Below are positions 13,828 through 26,800 of a DNA stretch of 64,000 nt, one piece after another. The DNA comes from Volvox africanus (taxonomy: Eukaryota; Chlorophyta; Chlorophyceae; Chlamydomonadales; Volvocaceae), in assembly GCA_030268105.1 (NCBI GenBank), contig BSDZ01000094.1, positions 4,312,501-4,376,500 on the forward strand. The letters run 5' to 3'. Each line of letters starts with the position of its first letter. The first letter of the stretch is position 1. The notes under the pieces are model-generated. The model worked only from the letters and a program-made list of their open reading frames with translations. It was not told where the DNA came from and did not search any database. Position numbers and translations under genes: made by a program.

Positions 13828-14348
13828 GGAGCAGGCATGCAACCTGTAGTTGCAGAATTGGATGCTTTCTGGTGTTTTGGTTTGGTGCTGCGCGACCATG
13901 CTTTGTGGAGAGGACCGGAGCCTGCCTTGATGCAGGCGCTAAGCGAGCATTTTTGGGTCGCAGCGCATGCAGAGGAAGGCCTATGGGGTCGGGGTGTCTG
14001 GCTATTTTCGACTGGGCTCATGTAGCCAGGGTCTATAGCCTGCGGTGCCGGCAAAGTTGACTTGGCGTGAACTATTTTGCAGGGGAGCGTTCTGCCATGT
14101 GCGGTCCCCAGGGTCACGTCGGTCATCACCTGAGAAGAGGATGCGTTTTTTTCGTAGGTGCTTATGGGGGTGGCGTATTTAAGGGCTAGACTTGCTGCTG
14201 AGGGGTATCTCGACGCGCCGTGATCGGAATTGTCTGGATTGTGGCTGTGCGCTACATGGCAGGCGGCGTGCATCTGGTATCCGTCGGTTCTTGTTTGCGG
14301 ATATGTGGGCTTAACGCTCTCCAGTTATGAGTAGTAAACGCTGGTAAC

Positions 14349-14353
14349 TGTAA
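14349..14353 (+). promoter_or_regulatory. TGTAA poly(A) signal candidate for psbO
   Basis: This algal-type polyadenylation signal lies about 520 bp after the psbO stop codon. The 3' UTR length is plausible for a highly expressed volvocine gene. Confidence 0.6.
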
Positions 14354-14842
14354 TACCGCAACACAATGATCTAAGTCCCTGCAAAGTACATGCTATGAGG
14401 TATTCACCTTCCTGTTATGTAGAGTTATCTTAAATACCGCCGTATACAAAGTTTCGAAAGAGAATGCTAAAACAGTGGCCTTACGCTCGTAAGGCATACC
14501 AAGCCTTAATGCTATAAGATGGCGTGAGTTACACTAACACAGCCTTACAAGCAGCCAAGAAGAGTTCTCAGGTTACTGTACCTATAGTAGAAGTGATTTA
14601 CGTGGTTACTTCTGCTAGAGACATAGGCAGTTTGAAGCATAAGAGCGGCTGTGAGGGGGTACCATCAGCCGTACTTGACTTGTACAGGTACGACGGATTG
14701 CTGCGAATTACATATTATGACATGCCCTACAAAGTACAATATGACACTGTAAAAGACGGCGATAGAGCTTGCTCATTACATACTTTTTGAACTCGCAGTC
14801 AGCGCAGCCTTTGTGGCGTTACTGACGTGTTCCAGCCCCACC
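14354..14842. other. psbO / glutathione reductase intergenic region with a small hairpin
   Basis: This AT-richer spacer carries a perfect 7-bp stem with a GCTC loop at 14478-14495 (GCCTTAC / GTAAGGC). An open stretch at 14524-14790 has no ATG and no recognisable motif. The promoter of the downstream gene is expected here. Confidence 0.5.
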
Positions 14843-17800
14843 ATGAACATCGCAAAGCTTACTTCCGGTGCGCCTAGCCAAATTACGTAATATATTTCAA
14901 AATCTCGGCTGAAGAAAACTAATAAGTTTGCCTAATCTGTTAATATTGCTGAAGCCTCGCGAGCTTCGGCTCTGTCATTTTCTACCACGTGCTAACTTGC
15001 ACGCAGGCGTGGCCACTAGGCGATGCCTCAGGGTGGCAGCTCCTGGCTGCGTGGGTAGAGGTAAGGGTGCTGTTGACTGAGTCCGGTTTGGGTGTGTGCT
15101 GCCACCGTACACCCGGCAGCCGCAGTGCAGGCCGCTTCGCCCTTTGCTGGCCCCGCCCTTTCACAATTGCATGGTCCCTTAGCTGCCTCGCCACTACCTG
15201 ATGCGGCAATCATAAGATTTTGCACTTCGCAAGCGATATCAGGGAGAGTGGAGCCGATAGCTGGAGGGTGGAGCGCGGGCGGACATGCGGCCCCGGGGTC
15301 GAAGTCTTTGCGTTGCACCACCTCTGAGCATGTTAGGCCATGCTGTGTTCATTGAGAACGGCTGTCACTGCCAACCACTCAATAGCCGGATTAAGGGGAT
15401 GCGTGCGAAGAAGGGCGAGCACACAAAACATGTACCATCGGCGATACCTAATTTCGGCAGAAACGTCACAGGTGCAATGCGATATTATTCCTCTGTCCAG
15501 ATTTAGGTACCCGGGCGACGTCCACAGCTTCAGCTCCCGCTGGAGATTTCGATTTTGACCTGTTCACAATTGGCGCGGGCAGCGGCGGCGTCCGTGGCTC
15601 CCGATTCGCAGCTTCCTATGGTCGGTGGGTGGGTGGCGGGCCGGTCATCCGTATTGTTGGCAAGTCTCAGGTGACGTTGCTTATGATTGCTCCGTGATCA
15701 TAACAACACGGTCACATAACCCGCATACCCGCATGCAGTGTCAGCTTTTATATGACTTTGCCAAGCTCTCCATAATCACTTTCCTGCGCCGACCCCGTCC
15801 CTTATTCCCTCGTTAACCTGCAGGCGCCAAGGTGGCTGTGTGCGAGCTGCCCTTCGATTACGTGAGCTCCGAAGCCCGCGGTGGTGTGGGCGGCACATGC
15901 GTGTTGCGCGGCTGCGTGCCCAAGAAGCTCATGGTGTATGCCTCCGAGTATGCGGACGACTTTCGCCATGCGGGGGGCTTCGGGTGGGTGCAACAAATTA
16001 GCCTACTCGTTCTCCGCTCTTGATCCCACCTCCCACACAACGCTCTGGGCCTGGTTGGCAACCTTGTTCCCCGGTTCCCCTGACTGATTTTCCTGGTTTC
16101 TTTGCATTCACTCCCAAACTCCCCTCCTATCTCAAATCAGACAATATCGGATTGCAGCTCGTATTCCACTTGCCTTTACAATTGGTCCACTCATTTTCCC
16201 GGCTCACCGGTGTTCCGATCCCGTGGTCCAATCCCGCTGTCGCAACGCATGCAGGTGGTCGGTACCTTCGGACGGTCTGCGCCACAGCTGGACCTCTTTC
16301 ATTGAGGCAAAACGCAAGGAGCTGCAGGTGTGGGTGTTGTCTGGGGCCCGAAGTGAGTGGGAGGGGACGGACCGGGAGGGATTGAATTTGAATCAATGGC
16401 CATAAAGCCGTCAGGTCGTTGCAGGGGGATGAGGCTTTGAGCCTTAGGCGGACAGCCCAGAATTATGAAGCATAGATCTTAGTATTTGCGATATAACACC
16501 TAGTTCAGCTTCCTGCTTTGCGAGCAATGAATAGTTGAGAACAACCCACCAGCCCTCAGATTGCTTGCACTTCGTCGGGGGCCCAGGTTTCTCGTTTCGA
16601 TGTTTATGGTCTCACGACCCCACCCCATCTCATGCATCCTGTCGCCCCTGGTTAACGCCTGCGTTATTCTGCAGCGGTTAAACGGCGCGTATAAGAACAC
16701 ACTAAGGAACGCTAAAGTGACGCTCATTGAGGGTCGGGGCCGTGTCGTCGACCCTCATACCGTGGAGGTGAGGTGTTGAGAACAAGATGCAGGTGTGCAG
16801 ATCGCGGCCGGAGGGAAGTGGAGATGGGAGTGCAAGTGAACCCCGAGATCCAAGCAAGATAATACTGGGACATTCTTGGGATGATGGAGGGGGCAGGAGG
16901 GCCAATGAACCGGTCTTTGTGGAGACTGTGGCCTATATGCCGCCCTGCGCCTTTCGGTAGAATGCACAGAAAGCATCATGCATATACACTCTTCTGTTTG
17001 CCATACATTCCGTTCCATCTTTTTCGGCTACGTGACGAATGCCCTTTTTGCGACCTGCACGTTGGCTTCTTGCAACACCTAAACCGTCACCCTGTCCAAC
17101 TGTACCCATTCTCTCTTTTGCTAAGACACACAACTTGGCAAACTCACAAAGACGGGTACCATTTCACTTTACATTGATCTTTGAGCGTACGGCTTAGTTT
17201 TTCAAGGCGCAATAACCTGCGGGCATCTCACAGGTTGACGGCAAGCACTACCGAGCCAAGAATATCCTGATTGCAGTGGGGGGTCGACCCAGTAAGCTGG
17301 ACATCCCTGGAGCTAACTTGTGTATAACTTCAGACGAGGCGCTGGAGTTGCCGGAATGCCCTCGCAGGGTGAGATCGAGGAAAAGCAAAGGGCCTGTAGA
17401 CGTACATCGCAATAATAAATAACAGAATGAGAAGCCCAACCAGTGCCGTTCACCTAAATAATATGGATCCAATCACAATCGGTAATGAGATCACCGATTG
17501 AAACGTACCAGATGCTGGTAGCCCCGTGGCGGCAGGATTTAGCTACGAAAGGCGAAATGGTATATATAGCAAATTGGAACGATCAGCCTCTGGGCCGGTA
17601 CTGCCTTGGACATCCCAGCCGCTGCCAGCCCACGATAGGGGAGGGGTACTTTTCGGGGCTATCATGGTAAGCGTATTCATAGACGCGAAGGGTTTGGATT
17701 GGCGAAGGGACCGTAAACCCGGACGACAAACGACCGCGTCGAGAGTTGTCAGCTGAAAGGGGGGTGTGACAGCTGCTGCTGCTTCTGAGAGTGCTGTCCA

Positions 17801-20800
17801 GGTGAGGGACTCCCAGACTTCCACAACAGGTTCCGTTACTGGTCACAGCTAAAGCTAGACTCCGCGTTGGCAAGGTTCCGTGATTCCTGATGCACGGCCG
17901 GGTGGCGTTTCCCTTCGTTTCCTCACTTTGCAGATTTTTCGTTTTACGGCCCGGCCACCCCTGTGGCATATTGCTTACAAGAGCTATCTCTCTCACACTC
18001 TCACACTCTCTCGTCCTTCATCCTATCCTAGGTTTCCATGTTTACTTTGCATTTTTTGCAGTGGACAGCTCCCGGGCTTCCCTGCTTGAATGAGCCTTAT
18101 GGCCCCCGCCTGCGGGCGCTCCACCTCCTGGGGTCTCTGTTGTGTCCCTTTGCCCCGCTTACGCCTCCTCCTTCCCGTATTCCCAGGTCGCGGTGTTGGG
18201 TGGGGGCTACATCGCTGTGGAGTTCAGCGGCATCTTCGCGCGGATGGGAGCAGAGGTCCACACGGTGTTCCGACAGCCGTTGCCACTGAGAGGATTTGAC
18301 GAGGAGGTGGGTTTTTGTATGCGTATGTTTGGATGGGGGTGGGAGGATGACGGGGGTTTAGGCGGGAGGAGGGACATAGCTCAGGCACGGTCGAGCCAGT
18401 GACCACTTTCAAGGGGCAGCTGGACGGAACATCAGTGCACCGCCATACCTAGGTAGACATGAAGCCGGCGAAGGGGAAGGGAGCAACAGCTTCAAACGCT
18501 CAGGATGCACGTATGCTGTCGTCACACGGTGTCACCCTAAAACCCACAAACTCACCTGCCGGCGCTCCCGCTCTCTATGCAACGAAGGTCCGCAAGTTCG
18601 CTGCGGAGCAGTACACCGCCGCGGGCCTGACACTGCACTCGGAGGTGACCCCCCAGTCTGTCAGTCAGCAGATAGACGGGCGACTGAGTCTGGTGGTGGC
18701 GCACAAGGACGGCAGTTCAGAGGTCCTCGCAGATCTGGACCAGGTTCTTATGGCCACAGGTGTGGGTTGGTGCGTATTTGGGGGTAAACAAGCGAGCCGT
18801 GAACGGCGCACGGAGTCACGCGTGTGTGAGGACTCCCATGAGCACAACGTCCGCTTACCGGCGGTATGTCTTTTAACAATGGGGGCCTTCTGTAAATTCA
18901 TTCAGAGCTCGTAAATCCATCTCGATGACAGCAAGAGGTATGGGCTACATGTAAAGTAAATGGTATCTGGGTGCCAGCGGGCTATGGCAAAGGAACGGAA
19001 AGGTATGGTTCTTGTAGGTGGAAGCAATTGATTTGAAATGTTGGGGAATGTGGAGCAGCGCTGTGCGTTCTGGGCCTGTTTGCCGATCTCCAGTTCTCTG
19101 GAGGTCATCATTGTCGCCTTCCGCCTAGTCATTCTGGTCCGACTGGACTCATATTTGTCATTATGTACAGTAACCTCGCGGACCCCATCCATATCTTTGC
19201 AAACACAACGGTGCTTCGCTTGTCTGTTGTTATCGGCTGTCCTTATTATTGACAACCGATTCTTTCGATAATCAGGTTCTTTCGGTTCTTTTTGTTTTCC
19301 TTCCTCGCCTTCGCCGCAAACCTCTCTCTTCCTCACATTGCAAACCTTGCAGGGCGCGTGCCCAACACTCACGGCCTGGGCCTGGCTGAGGCGGGGGTGG
19401 CGCTGGGGCCCAAGGGTCAAGTGGTCGTCGACGAGTTCTGCCGCTCCAATGTGCCGTCCATCTGGGCGGTGGGAGACGTAATCGACCGCATCCAGCTGAC
19501 CCCAGGTTTGAGCTTTGAAAGGCGTCAGGGGTGGTGAGGTGGTCAAGGGAAGGTGGTGATGTTGACGCCTTGTTTCCTTATCGACCCTTCCTTGCACCTC
19601 CTGCACCCTTCCAGCTGCACAGAAATACAGTCTCCCCCCTGGCTCCTTGTACAGTGGCGCTAATGGAAGGCATGGCTGTGGCCAAGACGGTGGCTCTGGA
19701 CACCCCCACCAAGCCCGATTATTGGGCGGTGCCCTCCGCCGTCTTCTCGAACCCGGAGATCGCCACAGTGGTGAGGGATTGCGGAAAGAACTGAGCCGTA
19801 AGCCATGTATTGCAACACGTAGTTTTCCGTCTGTTAGTTGTATGTGCTAAATTACTTCCAAGAGATACTCACATGGCATGCACCTTACGTCCATTGTCGA
19901 CACCTTGACACGCATTGACACGGGCACAATGAGGAAAAGCGATGACATCGACAAAAAACAGCGTGTGAATCACTGAGCAACTCGTGGGTTTTTTGTCTCA
20001 TTCCCTCCCATAACGGCCACTTGATGGCTATGACTTCATCTGTAGCATCTCTTTACACTTCTTTAAGGCTCCATCTATAATATTTTGTTCCAAATCTCCC
20101 ATAAATTCAATTAATGTGGTATCTGATTCGTGAACAAGGTGGGCGCTTTGTACCTGTGAAATGGAGATTCCATTACGCATTACGATTGGTTTAGGGTGCC
20201 GTCTGCAGTCAGGTGCGCACACGACCTGCATTTCCCTATCTCACCGCAGTCGCTCATCACCAGGCTTCCTCCTGGTCGTTATGTATATAGGGCCGGCCCC
20301 GGGACGGGCCGGAGTTCGTAACCCTATTTCCAATGCTGCTTATCCCCTTAACAGGGCTACACTGAGGAGGCTGCCGCCAAGACGTTTAGCGATCTGGACA
20401 TTTACACCACCTCCTTCCGGCCCATGCGGAACACCGTAAGCGGCAGCCCGCTGAGGACCTTCATGAAGGCAAGAGCTCTGCCTATTCCCAGTGCACAACG
20501 ATCGTCGCCAAAATGGCTGTCATGGCTGTTTTGCTGCGTATAGCTGTGTTAGCTGACGTCTTCGCTGACCTCTTAGCCGAGGGTTGATTGCTAATTACTG
20601 GTTCTTAATGGTTTTTACTCGCCTTCTAGGTCTTGCTCTGTGCAGCTCAGCGTGGGGCGTCCGGCACCATAAAATTCAAACATTCATCTTGAACCCTTTC
20701 CCCCTTAATGATATTTCAGATTGTAGTGGATGCCACCTCTCAGAGAGTGGTGGGCATGCACATGGTGGGCGCGGAGGCGGCTGAGATCATGCAGGTGTGT

Positions 20801-20838
20801 ATGTGTATGTTGTATGTGCATGTGCATGTGCATGTGCA

Positions 20839-20878
<40 letters not shown>

Positions 20879-21838
20879 AGGAGGAAGACAGTCTGGGGAA
20901 AATAGCAGAGGGGGATAGGGGAGCGTGTTCGTATGGGCAGGGGAGGGTATGCGTCCTCGCAGGTTCACGTCCATGACCTTTCGGTAAAGGTTTCTTTCCA
21001 TAATGTGCGATGTTAACTTCGGACAACCCCTTAATCATTATTCACCCCCCCGCTCGTACCCCTTAGCCTCTCTTCCCCATCACCTCCGCGGGCTTTCCTT
21101 CCCGTCTATCCCGCTTTCAATGTTTGTTGGATTCGTCTTCAGGGTTTCGCGGTGGCTGTCAAAATGGGGGTAACCAAGTCCCAATTGGACGGCGTGGTGG
21201 GAATCCATCCGAGCGCTGCGGAGGAGGTGCGGTTTGCTCATTAAGCGCATAGAATGATTCGCGCAATAGATTTTGTACGCAGAGACCACTCCATGAATGG
21301 ACTGAATGACCAAGGGAAACGATACGATTTTATGGAAGCTGCAAAAAGGAGGGGGGCAGCAGAGGGATGGGTCTTATAAGATCCATATCTTTGGCTTGAC
21401 GGGCAGGAGGCAGGGACATGTGCGGCCAAGCAGGAATTAGCCAGGCAGGCCAACTGCGGCCGCGACTGCACACAGCGGCACGCATGGTCAATTTGATTTC
21501 CTCTTATCAGGGGATATACGATATGAAATTAAACTTGCATCCTTCCCTCCCAGCACTTGGCTCGGTTGACCATGTTTCCCTTCGATTCTCTCTCGTGGCT
21601 TCGTTTTAATTTATTATGTTAATTGTACCCCTTCCTTGCTTTCGTCCCTCTGAGCTACTCACATGGTTCCCTTAATTTAACCCCCCCCCAACCTCCAAAC
21701 CTCAACATAATGTTATAAGCTTGCAGTTATACTACCCTGCGTCTCTTACCGGCCCTCCCCCGCTCTACCCTTTAGTTCGTCACAATGCGGTCCGTGAGTC
21801 GCCAAGTCCGCCCTGTACCTGCTACCGTGACTATTTGA
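14843..21838 (+). CDS. Glutathione reductase, chloroplast type, about 14 exons
   Basis: This FAD flavoprotein reduces glutathione disulfide with NADPH and supports the ascorbate-glutathione cycle. Exons: 14843-14867 (tentative), 15501-15620, 15824-15983, 16255-16327, 16675-16767, 17234-17368, 18187-18306, 18588-18759, 19353-19505, 19655-19770, 20355-20468, 20720-20794, 21143-21226, 21776-21838, joining in phase to about 500 residues. Motifs: FAD-binding GAGSGG (33-38), redox disulfide CVLRGC (C74, C79), NADPH-binding GGGYIAVEF (207-215) followed by a GAEV turn and arginines fitting NADPH, a second FAD motif WAVGDV, and the His-Glu catalytic pair in GIHPSAAEE (H474, E479). Similarity to plant plastid GR2 ([14 protein letters not shown]) supports a chloroplast role. 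The first exon was chosen for its ATG context and phase, and more transit-peptide exons may exist. The intron at 20469 has a GC donor. Confidence 0.92.
20795..20877 (+). repeat. TGTATG/TGCATG microsatellite starting at a splice donor
   Basis: About thirteen copies of a 6-bp TGTATG or TGCATG unit begin exactly at the 5' splice site that follows the glutathione reductase exon 20720-20794. The donor GT is part of the first unit. Confidence 0.85.
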
Positions 21839-22742
21839 GATGGAGACGGAAACTGGATGCAGTTGATACAACATAAGGGTGGTGAAGGAAGGTGCAACTT
21901 TCTTCTTCAGCTGATATACTCGATCCACCAACCATGTGTCTACCCCAATGCTATTGTGACGTGCTGTGCCTGCACAAGTCTTGCAGTGGGGTTCGGGATT
22001 TTGAAGCTTCGGACGAAGGGTAGAGCGCCAGGTCGGCCGGTTACCTGGGCCAAGGTAGTGCCACCCCGACCCTACTCCCGGCTATGATATTTGCTGAGAG
22101 GCCTGAGTGCTCTGGCTTTGTAGAAGTGCATGTAAATATGTCTTTATGTGCTTTCATAATTGTGTCAACGTATGCCAGCAGGCAGGTGCTCGTACCTAAA
22201 TATGTCGTGTAAAGACCAGACCGTGCTTGTTGTTACAACTGCCTAGTACGGACGGACAAGGATCGTTGTATGCCTAGAAAAACCTAGAGTGAAGGTAACA
22301 ACATTGGGGGTCTGCTATGGGTCAATCAACCTATGGTTGGTTATATGGTTGCTTGCCGGGTTACCATTGACCCCGCAGAATTTTGATATATCACTCTTGG
22401 ATAGGCCTTGAGTTTGCAGCAGAGGAAAATCGGCATCTCCCTGGTGATTCCCTGGCCATGCTTGATCTCATTCTCAGTAGTAGTATCTCTGTAGTATCTC
22501 TATTCCAGCGCATCCAGGTCAGAATATGGTGATGACTGCTAATCACAATGCACTGATTGTATTATGTGGAGGTTCAGTTGAGTGTTATTGGCACAGTTGA
22601 TGATTGCTGAGGCTGGATGTGCTCCAAAGGCAGGCACATGTAGGTGTCACACACACAGTATCGGGCCTGATGCGATATGGCAGCGCTCGGGGGCCCGATG
22701 AGGGCGCCACATGAGGCTGCCACATGGTCGTTCCTTGGAGAG
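21839..22742. other. Glutathione reductase 3' region, no further gene seen
   Basis: Two algal-type TGTAA signals occur, at 22131-22135 and 22208-22212. No open frame with recognisable protein character, RNA gene or repeat was seen between them and the tRNA gene. Confidence 0.5.
22131..22135 (+). promoter_or_regulatory. TGTAA poly(A) signal candidate for glutathione reductase
   Basis: This TGTAA lies about 290 bp after the stop codon at 21838, a typical 3' UTR length for a chlorophycean gene. A second TGTAA at 22208 is an alternative. Confidence 0.6.
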
Positions 22743-22816
22743 GACACGATGGTGTAGTTGGTTATCACATCTGTCTCACACACAGGAGGTCCCCAGTCCG
22801 AACCTGGGTCGTGTCA
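22743..22816 (+). tRNA. tRNA-Val (anticodon CAC)
   Basis: A complete cloverleaf can be drawn by hand. The 7-bp acceptor stem is GACACGA with TCGTGTC, with discriminator A at 22816. The D arm is 22752-22768. The anticodon stem TCTGT pairs with ACAGG around loop CTCACAC, giving anticodon CAC at 22777-22779, which reads the GUG valine codon. The T stem CCCAG pairs with CTGGG. A TTTT at 22820 fits an RNA polymerase III terminator. The gene has no intron and does not encode CCA. The T loop reads TCCGAAC, with C where T55 (pseudouridine) is nearly invariant, which may mean a decayed or unusual copy. Confidence 0.88.
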
Positions 22817-23339
22817 GGATTTTAAAGCTCCACAGGCCCAACGCGCACACCTCTGCACTCAGATCAACTGCCCTATCAGCTGCCAGGGCACGCAGGCAAA
22901 GCAAGACAAGAGAGGGATGAGAAGAGAGGGGCATAATGCTGCTGGGCATGTATGTGTGTACTCTACATGAACACCGACAGGTCATCATGATTTCATCATG
23001 ATACATCCAAACGTCCAACCGCCCACCGACCTGTGTAGTACAAGCAAGCAATATAGGGTGCCAAGCAGTCTCTGATGACCCCGTAACAAAGCATGCTGTA
23101 CCTAGATACACTTGTCCCCATGTGGGCTGTGTGGGGGTCCCTATGGAGCTGTGTGGAGCGCAAAATTAAGATGGGGCAGGTATGAGCATGGCTGGTGTGA
23201 GACAAGTGGATTGTTCATTGTATGGTGAAAACTGCCCATCCCAATTTTCACATCTCATCCCAACACATCCCATCTGTCTGCAGCACTGCTGGCCACACGC
23301 ACACCAGCAAGCACCTTTGGATGGGCCAATTCAGGAGAT
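22817..23339. other. Spacer between tRNA-Val and the retrotransposon block
   Basis: Nothing recognisable is coded here. The last five bases, GAGAT, would be the left copy of the target-site duplication of element A; its partner is not found because the element is truncated at the other end. Confidence 0.45.
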
Positions 23340-23752
23340 TGTTGTATATAGTACCCACGAAGGGTGGTATCAAAAGATACCGGTTGTGGTGCCAGAGCCC
23401 GATTAAGTAGAATCGCCGACCAGGTCGTACTTGAGAGACCATAAGGCCTCGAACCGGGCGTGACCTTCAGAAGTCACCACTACAACCGGAGGATCAGTGA
23501 ACCAGGAACCAGGTGTTCCACCATTTACCATTCAGGCGGTAAATGGCCCAGTCCATACAGGTCGTGGACTAACCGACAGGTTCGGATGATTCGGGAAAGT
23601 GGTTAGTAACGTCGATGGTGCAGGATCCAGAAATCGAATGCCAGATGGGAACATGTAACGGTGAGACTGATAATTACTTGTAATTATTAATGATAAATGG
23701 ATTATTATTATTATCTCTTAATGATTTACAGCAAAGCATAAAGGATACAACA
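23340..23752 (-). repeat. 3' LTR of element A (413 bp)
   Basis: The boundaries are set by perfect 8-bp inverted termini TGTTGTAT and ATACAACA. The inner end is followed by a minus-strand polypurine tract (AGAGGGGGAATAAT, about 23753-23766), the plus-strand primer expected next to a 3' LTR. A TGTAA lies inside the LTR on the minus strand. No second LTR is present for comparison. Confidence 0.85.
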
Positions 23753-23825
23753 ATTATTCCCCCTCTAGATGCAGCGTCCCGATGCATGAGAAGAAAACAA
23801 TCAGGATGAAGTAGGGCAGCATCAG

Positions 23826-26800
23826 AGAGAGCCCTCCTTAGACTGTGCCCGTCGTTTAGCTTCATCAAGCAGGGGTTTCATGTCAGGGTTGAAGTTACGT
23901 GCCGGTTCCAGCTATTGTGCTCAGATGAATACCCAGCCCACTTAACCAGGTACTCATGCACGTTGCACTTGCGCTTACCCTTGCCCACACGTCGTGCACG
24001 GTAATCTAGGATACGTTCAACAGCATACAGAGTCTGCTTGCCAGATAACCAGGTTGAGGGACTAGCTTCCGTAACAGAGGGAATGCTATCGTTAGCCTCA
24101 GGCAGAGTACCCCGATATGGACGTATGAGAGATACATGAAATGTGGGATGAATGCGAAGGTCAGATGGGAGTTGTAACTCTACAGCCACAGACCCTACCA
24201 TGCATACCACAGGATAAGGCCCCACAAAGCGCGGTAATAATGTACGAGACCCATCAGCAAGGGAACAAAGGTTCTTCGTGCTCAACATAACCAGTTGGCC
24301 CTTAGTGAACGTGACGTCCTTTTTGGACTTGTTATAATAGTCCATAGCCCGTTGCTGTGCAGCTTCCAGGCAAGCTTTAGCATCAGTTAGACGGGACACG
24401 AAAGACTTAGCAAACGTTTTTGCAGCCGGAACGTTTATGTCCAATTCCCGCCAAACAGGCAAAGCAGGGTTAAAACCGTAATTCAGGAAAAACGGACTAT
24501 TACCAACGGACCGGTTAATAGCATTATTAATGGCAAACTCGGCAGCGGTTAGGTATGTTTCCCATGCAGTAGGTGTGCGACCCGCAAAGTTGCGAAGCAT
24601 ATCACCCAGGACACGGTTAACACACTCTGTTTGCCCATCAGATTGGGGATGGTAGGCGGTGGACAGGTTCACCCGCATTCCTACCAGAGTTCCCAGGGCG
24701 CCCCAAAACTTACTTGCAAATTGAGTGCCACGATCAGACACCACGGACTTGGGGACCCCATGCAAACGTACCACATTGTCGAAGAATAGACGGGCCGTTT
24801 GCTCAGCTGTGCAGGATGATGTCGTGGGGGCCAGGTGGACCATCTTAGTGAAGCGGTCGACCAGGACCAGCACGGCGTCGTATCCTCCCTCAGTTTTGGG
24901 CAGCGCAACAATAAAGTCCATGGAGACGCTTTCCCAGGGAGCGTCAGGAATAGGCAGAGGCTGGAGATGCCCATGCGCTTTACCAGATTGGGCCTTGTTG
25001 CGCTGGCACAGGTCGCAAGAGAGGACATAATTTTCAGCGTCCTTAGCCATGCGGGGCCACCAGAATTGACGCCGCAAAAGCTCCAGTAACCGCGTGCAGC
25101 CAGGATGCCCAGCAAGAGGGCCGTCATGGAAACGTGACATGAGCTCCTGACGTAATGAGTCGTCATTAGGTACGACAATCTGACGGTGGGATCCTTCAGA
25201 GCGGATCCATAAGCCATGCTCCTGTACCAAGTGCCCCGTGTTGTTATGATTTGTGAACCACGGGTCGGCTGCATAAGCCTGTTTCAAGCGCTTGGTAAAA
25301 TCGGAGGGCACGAAGTTAGGTTTTGCCTGAGACCTACTCCGTGTGCTTACCGCCAGTATGGCTGCATGCAGTGAGGGGTGCCTACTGAGAGCATCAGCTA
25401 TGTTAAGTGAGCCGTTCAGATACTCCCAATCAAAGTTAAACCGTGCCAGGTATTCCATCCAGCGGGCCTGGCGTCGGTTAAGGGAGGGCACACCTTGCAG
25501 AAACGTAAGGGGTTTGTGATCAGTCTTGAGAGCAAAAGGCCGACCCTCAAGGTAACATCGCCATTCCTTCAAGGCATGTAGGACCGCAAGAAATTCCTGT
25601 TCCCCTGTGGTATAACGGGTTTCAGCCCCCGAAAACTTCTTACTCATATATGCAATGGGGCGTCCCTGCTGCAACAGAACTGCCCCCGTCCCATGTATAG
25701 ATGCATCAGTTATGACCTCTACACGGAACGGCAATGAGTAGTCAGGGAAATGCAGGATAATATCATCAGAGATAGCACGCTTCAAAGCATCAAAAGCTTC
25801 TTGGCATGGGGGGGTCCAGGCCTCAGGTGAAGAGAAGGCTCCCTTACGTGTGAGGTTTGTTAGCTGTGCAGCAATGACTGAGTAGCGCTCTATGAACTTA
25901 CGAAAGTAGTTGGTCAGGCCCAAAAACTTACGCAGCTCCTGCAGGTTGGAGGGCACTGGCCAATCCCGAACAACAGCAGTTTTCCGGGGGTCCATCCGTA
26001 CGCCATCCTGAGACACTATATGCCCCAGATACTCCACCTGTGGTTGTGCCCAGTGGCACTTAGAACGCTTAGCATATAGCTGCTCACGCCGCAGAACCTC
26101 AAAGACCAGACGGAGGTGTTGTATGTGATCCTCACAGGTCTTTGAAAACACCAGGATATCGTCCAGATAACAGATGACGAATTTGCCGATGTATGGCCTG
26201 AAGATACGGTCCATGACGGCTTGGAACGTTGCAGGGGCGTTCGTCAGTCCGAAACTAAGGACGGTATATTCAAAATGGCCAAACGGCGTACGGAAAGCCG
26301 TTTTAGGGATGTCAGATTCTGCTACACGAATCTGATTATACCCCTGCTGGAGGTCAATAGAGCTAAAGAATGCAGAATCTTTTAGCTTATCCAGCAAATC
26401 ATCGACACGTGGGAGGGGGTAACGGTTCTTAACCGTTGCAGCATTTAACCCCCTATAATCAATGCACATTCTCAGAGACCCATCCTTCTTTCCCACAAAC
26501 AGAATAGGGGCGGAGTATGGGGATGTGCTTGGCCGGATCATACCTTTTTTCAGCAGCTCAGTAACCTGTCGTTTGACCTCGTCCAGCTCCAAAGGGCTTA
26601 GCCGATACATGGGGCGGGAAACGGGTACTGCGCCAGGCACCAAAGGTATGGTGTGATCCACAGGCTGCATTGGAGGCTTACCAGGGACCTCCTGGAATAT
26701 ATCTGCATATTCCTGTAACAGGGCCTCAAGCTCAGGGTCAGTGGCATCACCTGGGATAGAAGTTGCATTCAGGTGCAACTTGGGCCGTACCAGTAAAGCA

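Noticed and set aside
14524..14790. Open frame of 88 codons between psbO and glutathione reductase
   Set aside because: It starts with GTG, not ATG, is AT-rich unlike the host exons, and has no recognisable motif or splice context.
15092..15355. Ala/Pro-rich frame as the transit-peptide exon of glutathione reductase
   Set aside because: The frame has no ATG and no clear splice pair linking it in phase; it could still be an internal leader exon, so it was left out of the model.
20795..20877. Possible CRISPR-like or regulatory repeat array
   Set aside because: It is a simple hexanucleotide microsatellite without spacers, in a nuclear intron.
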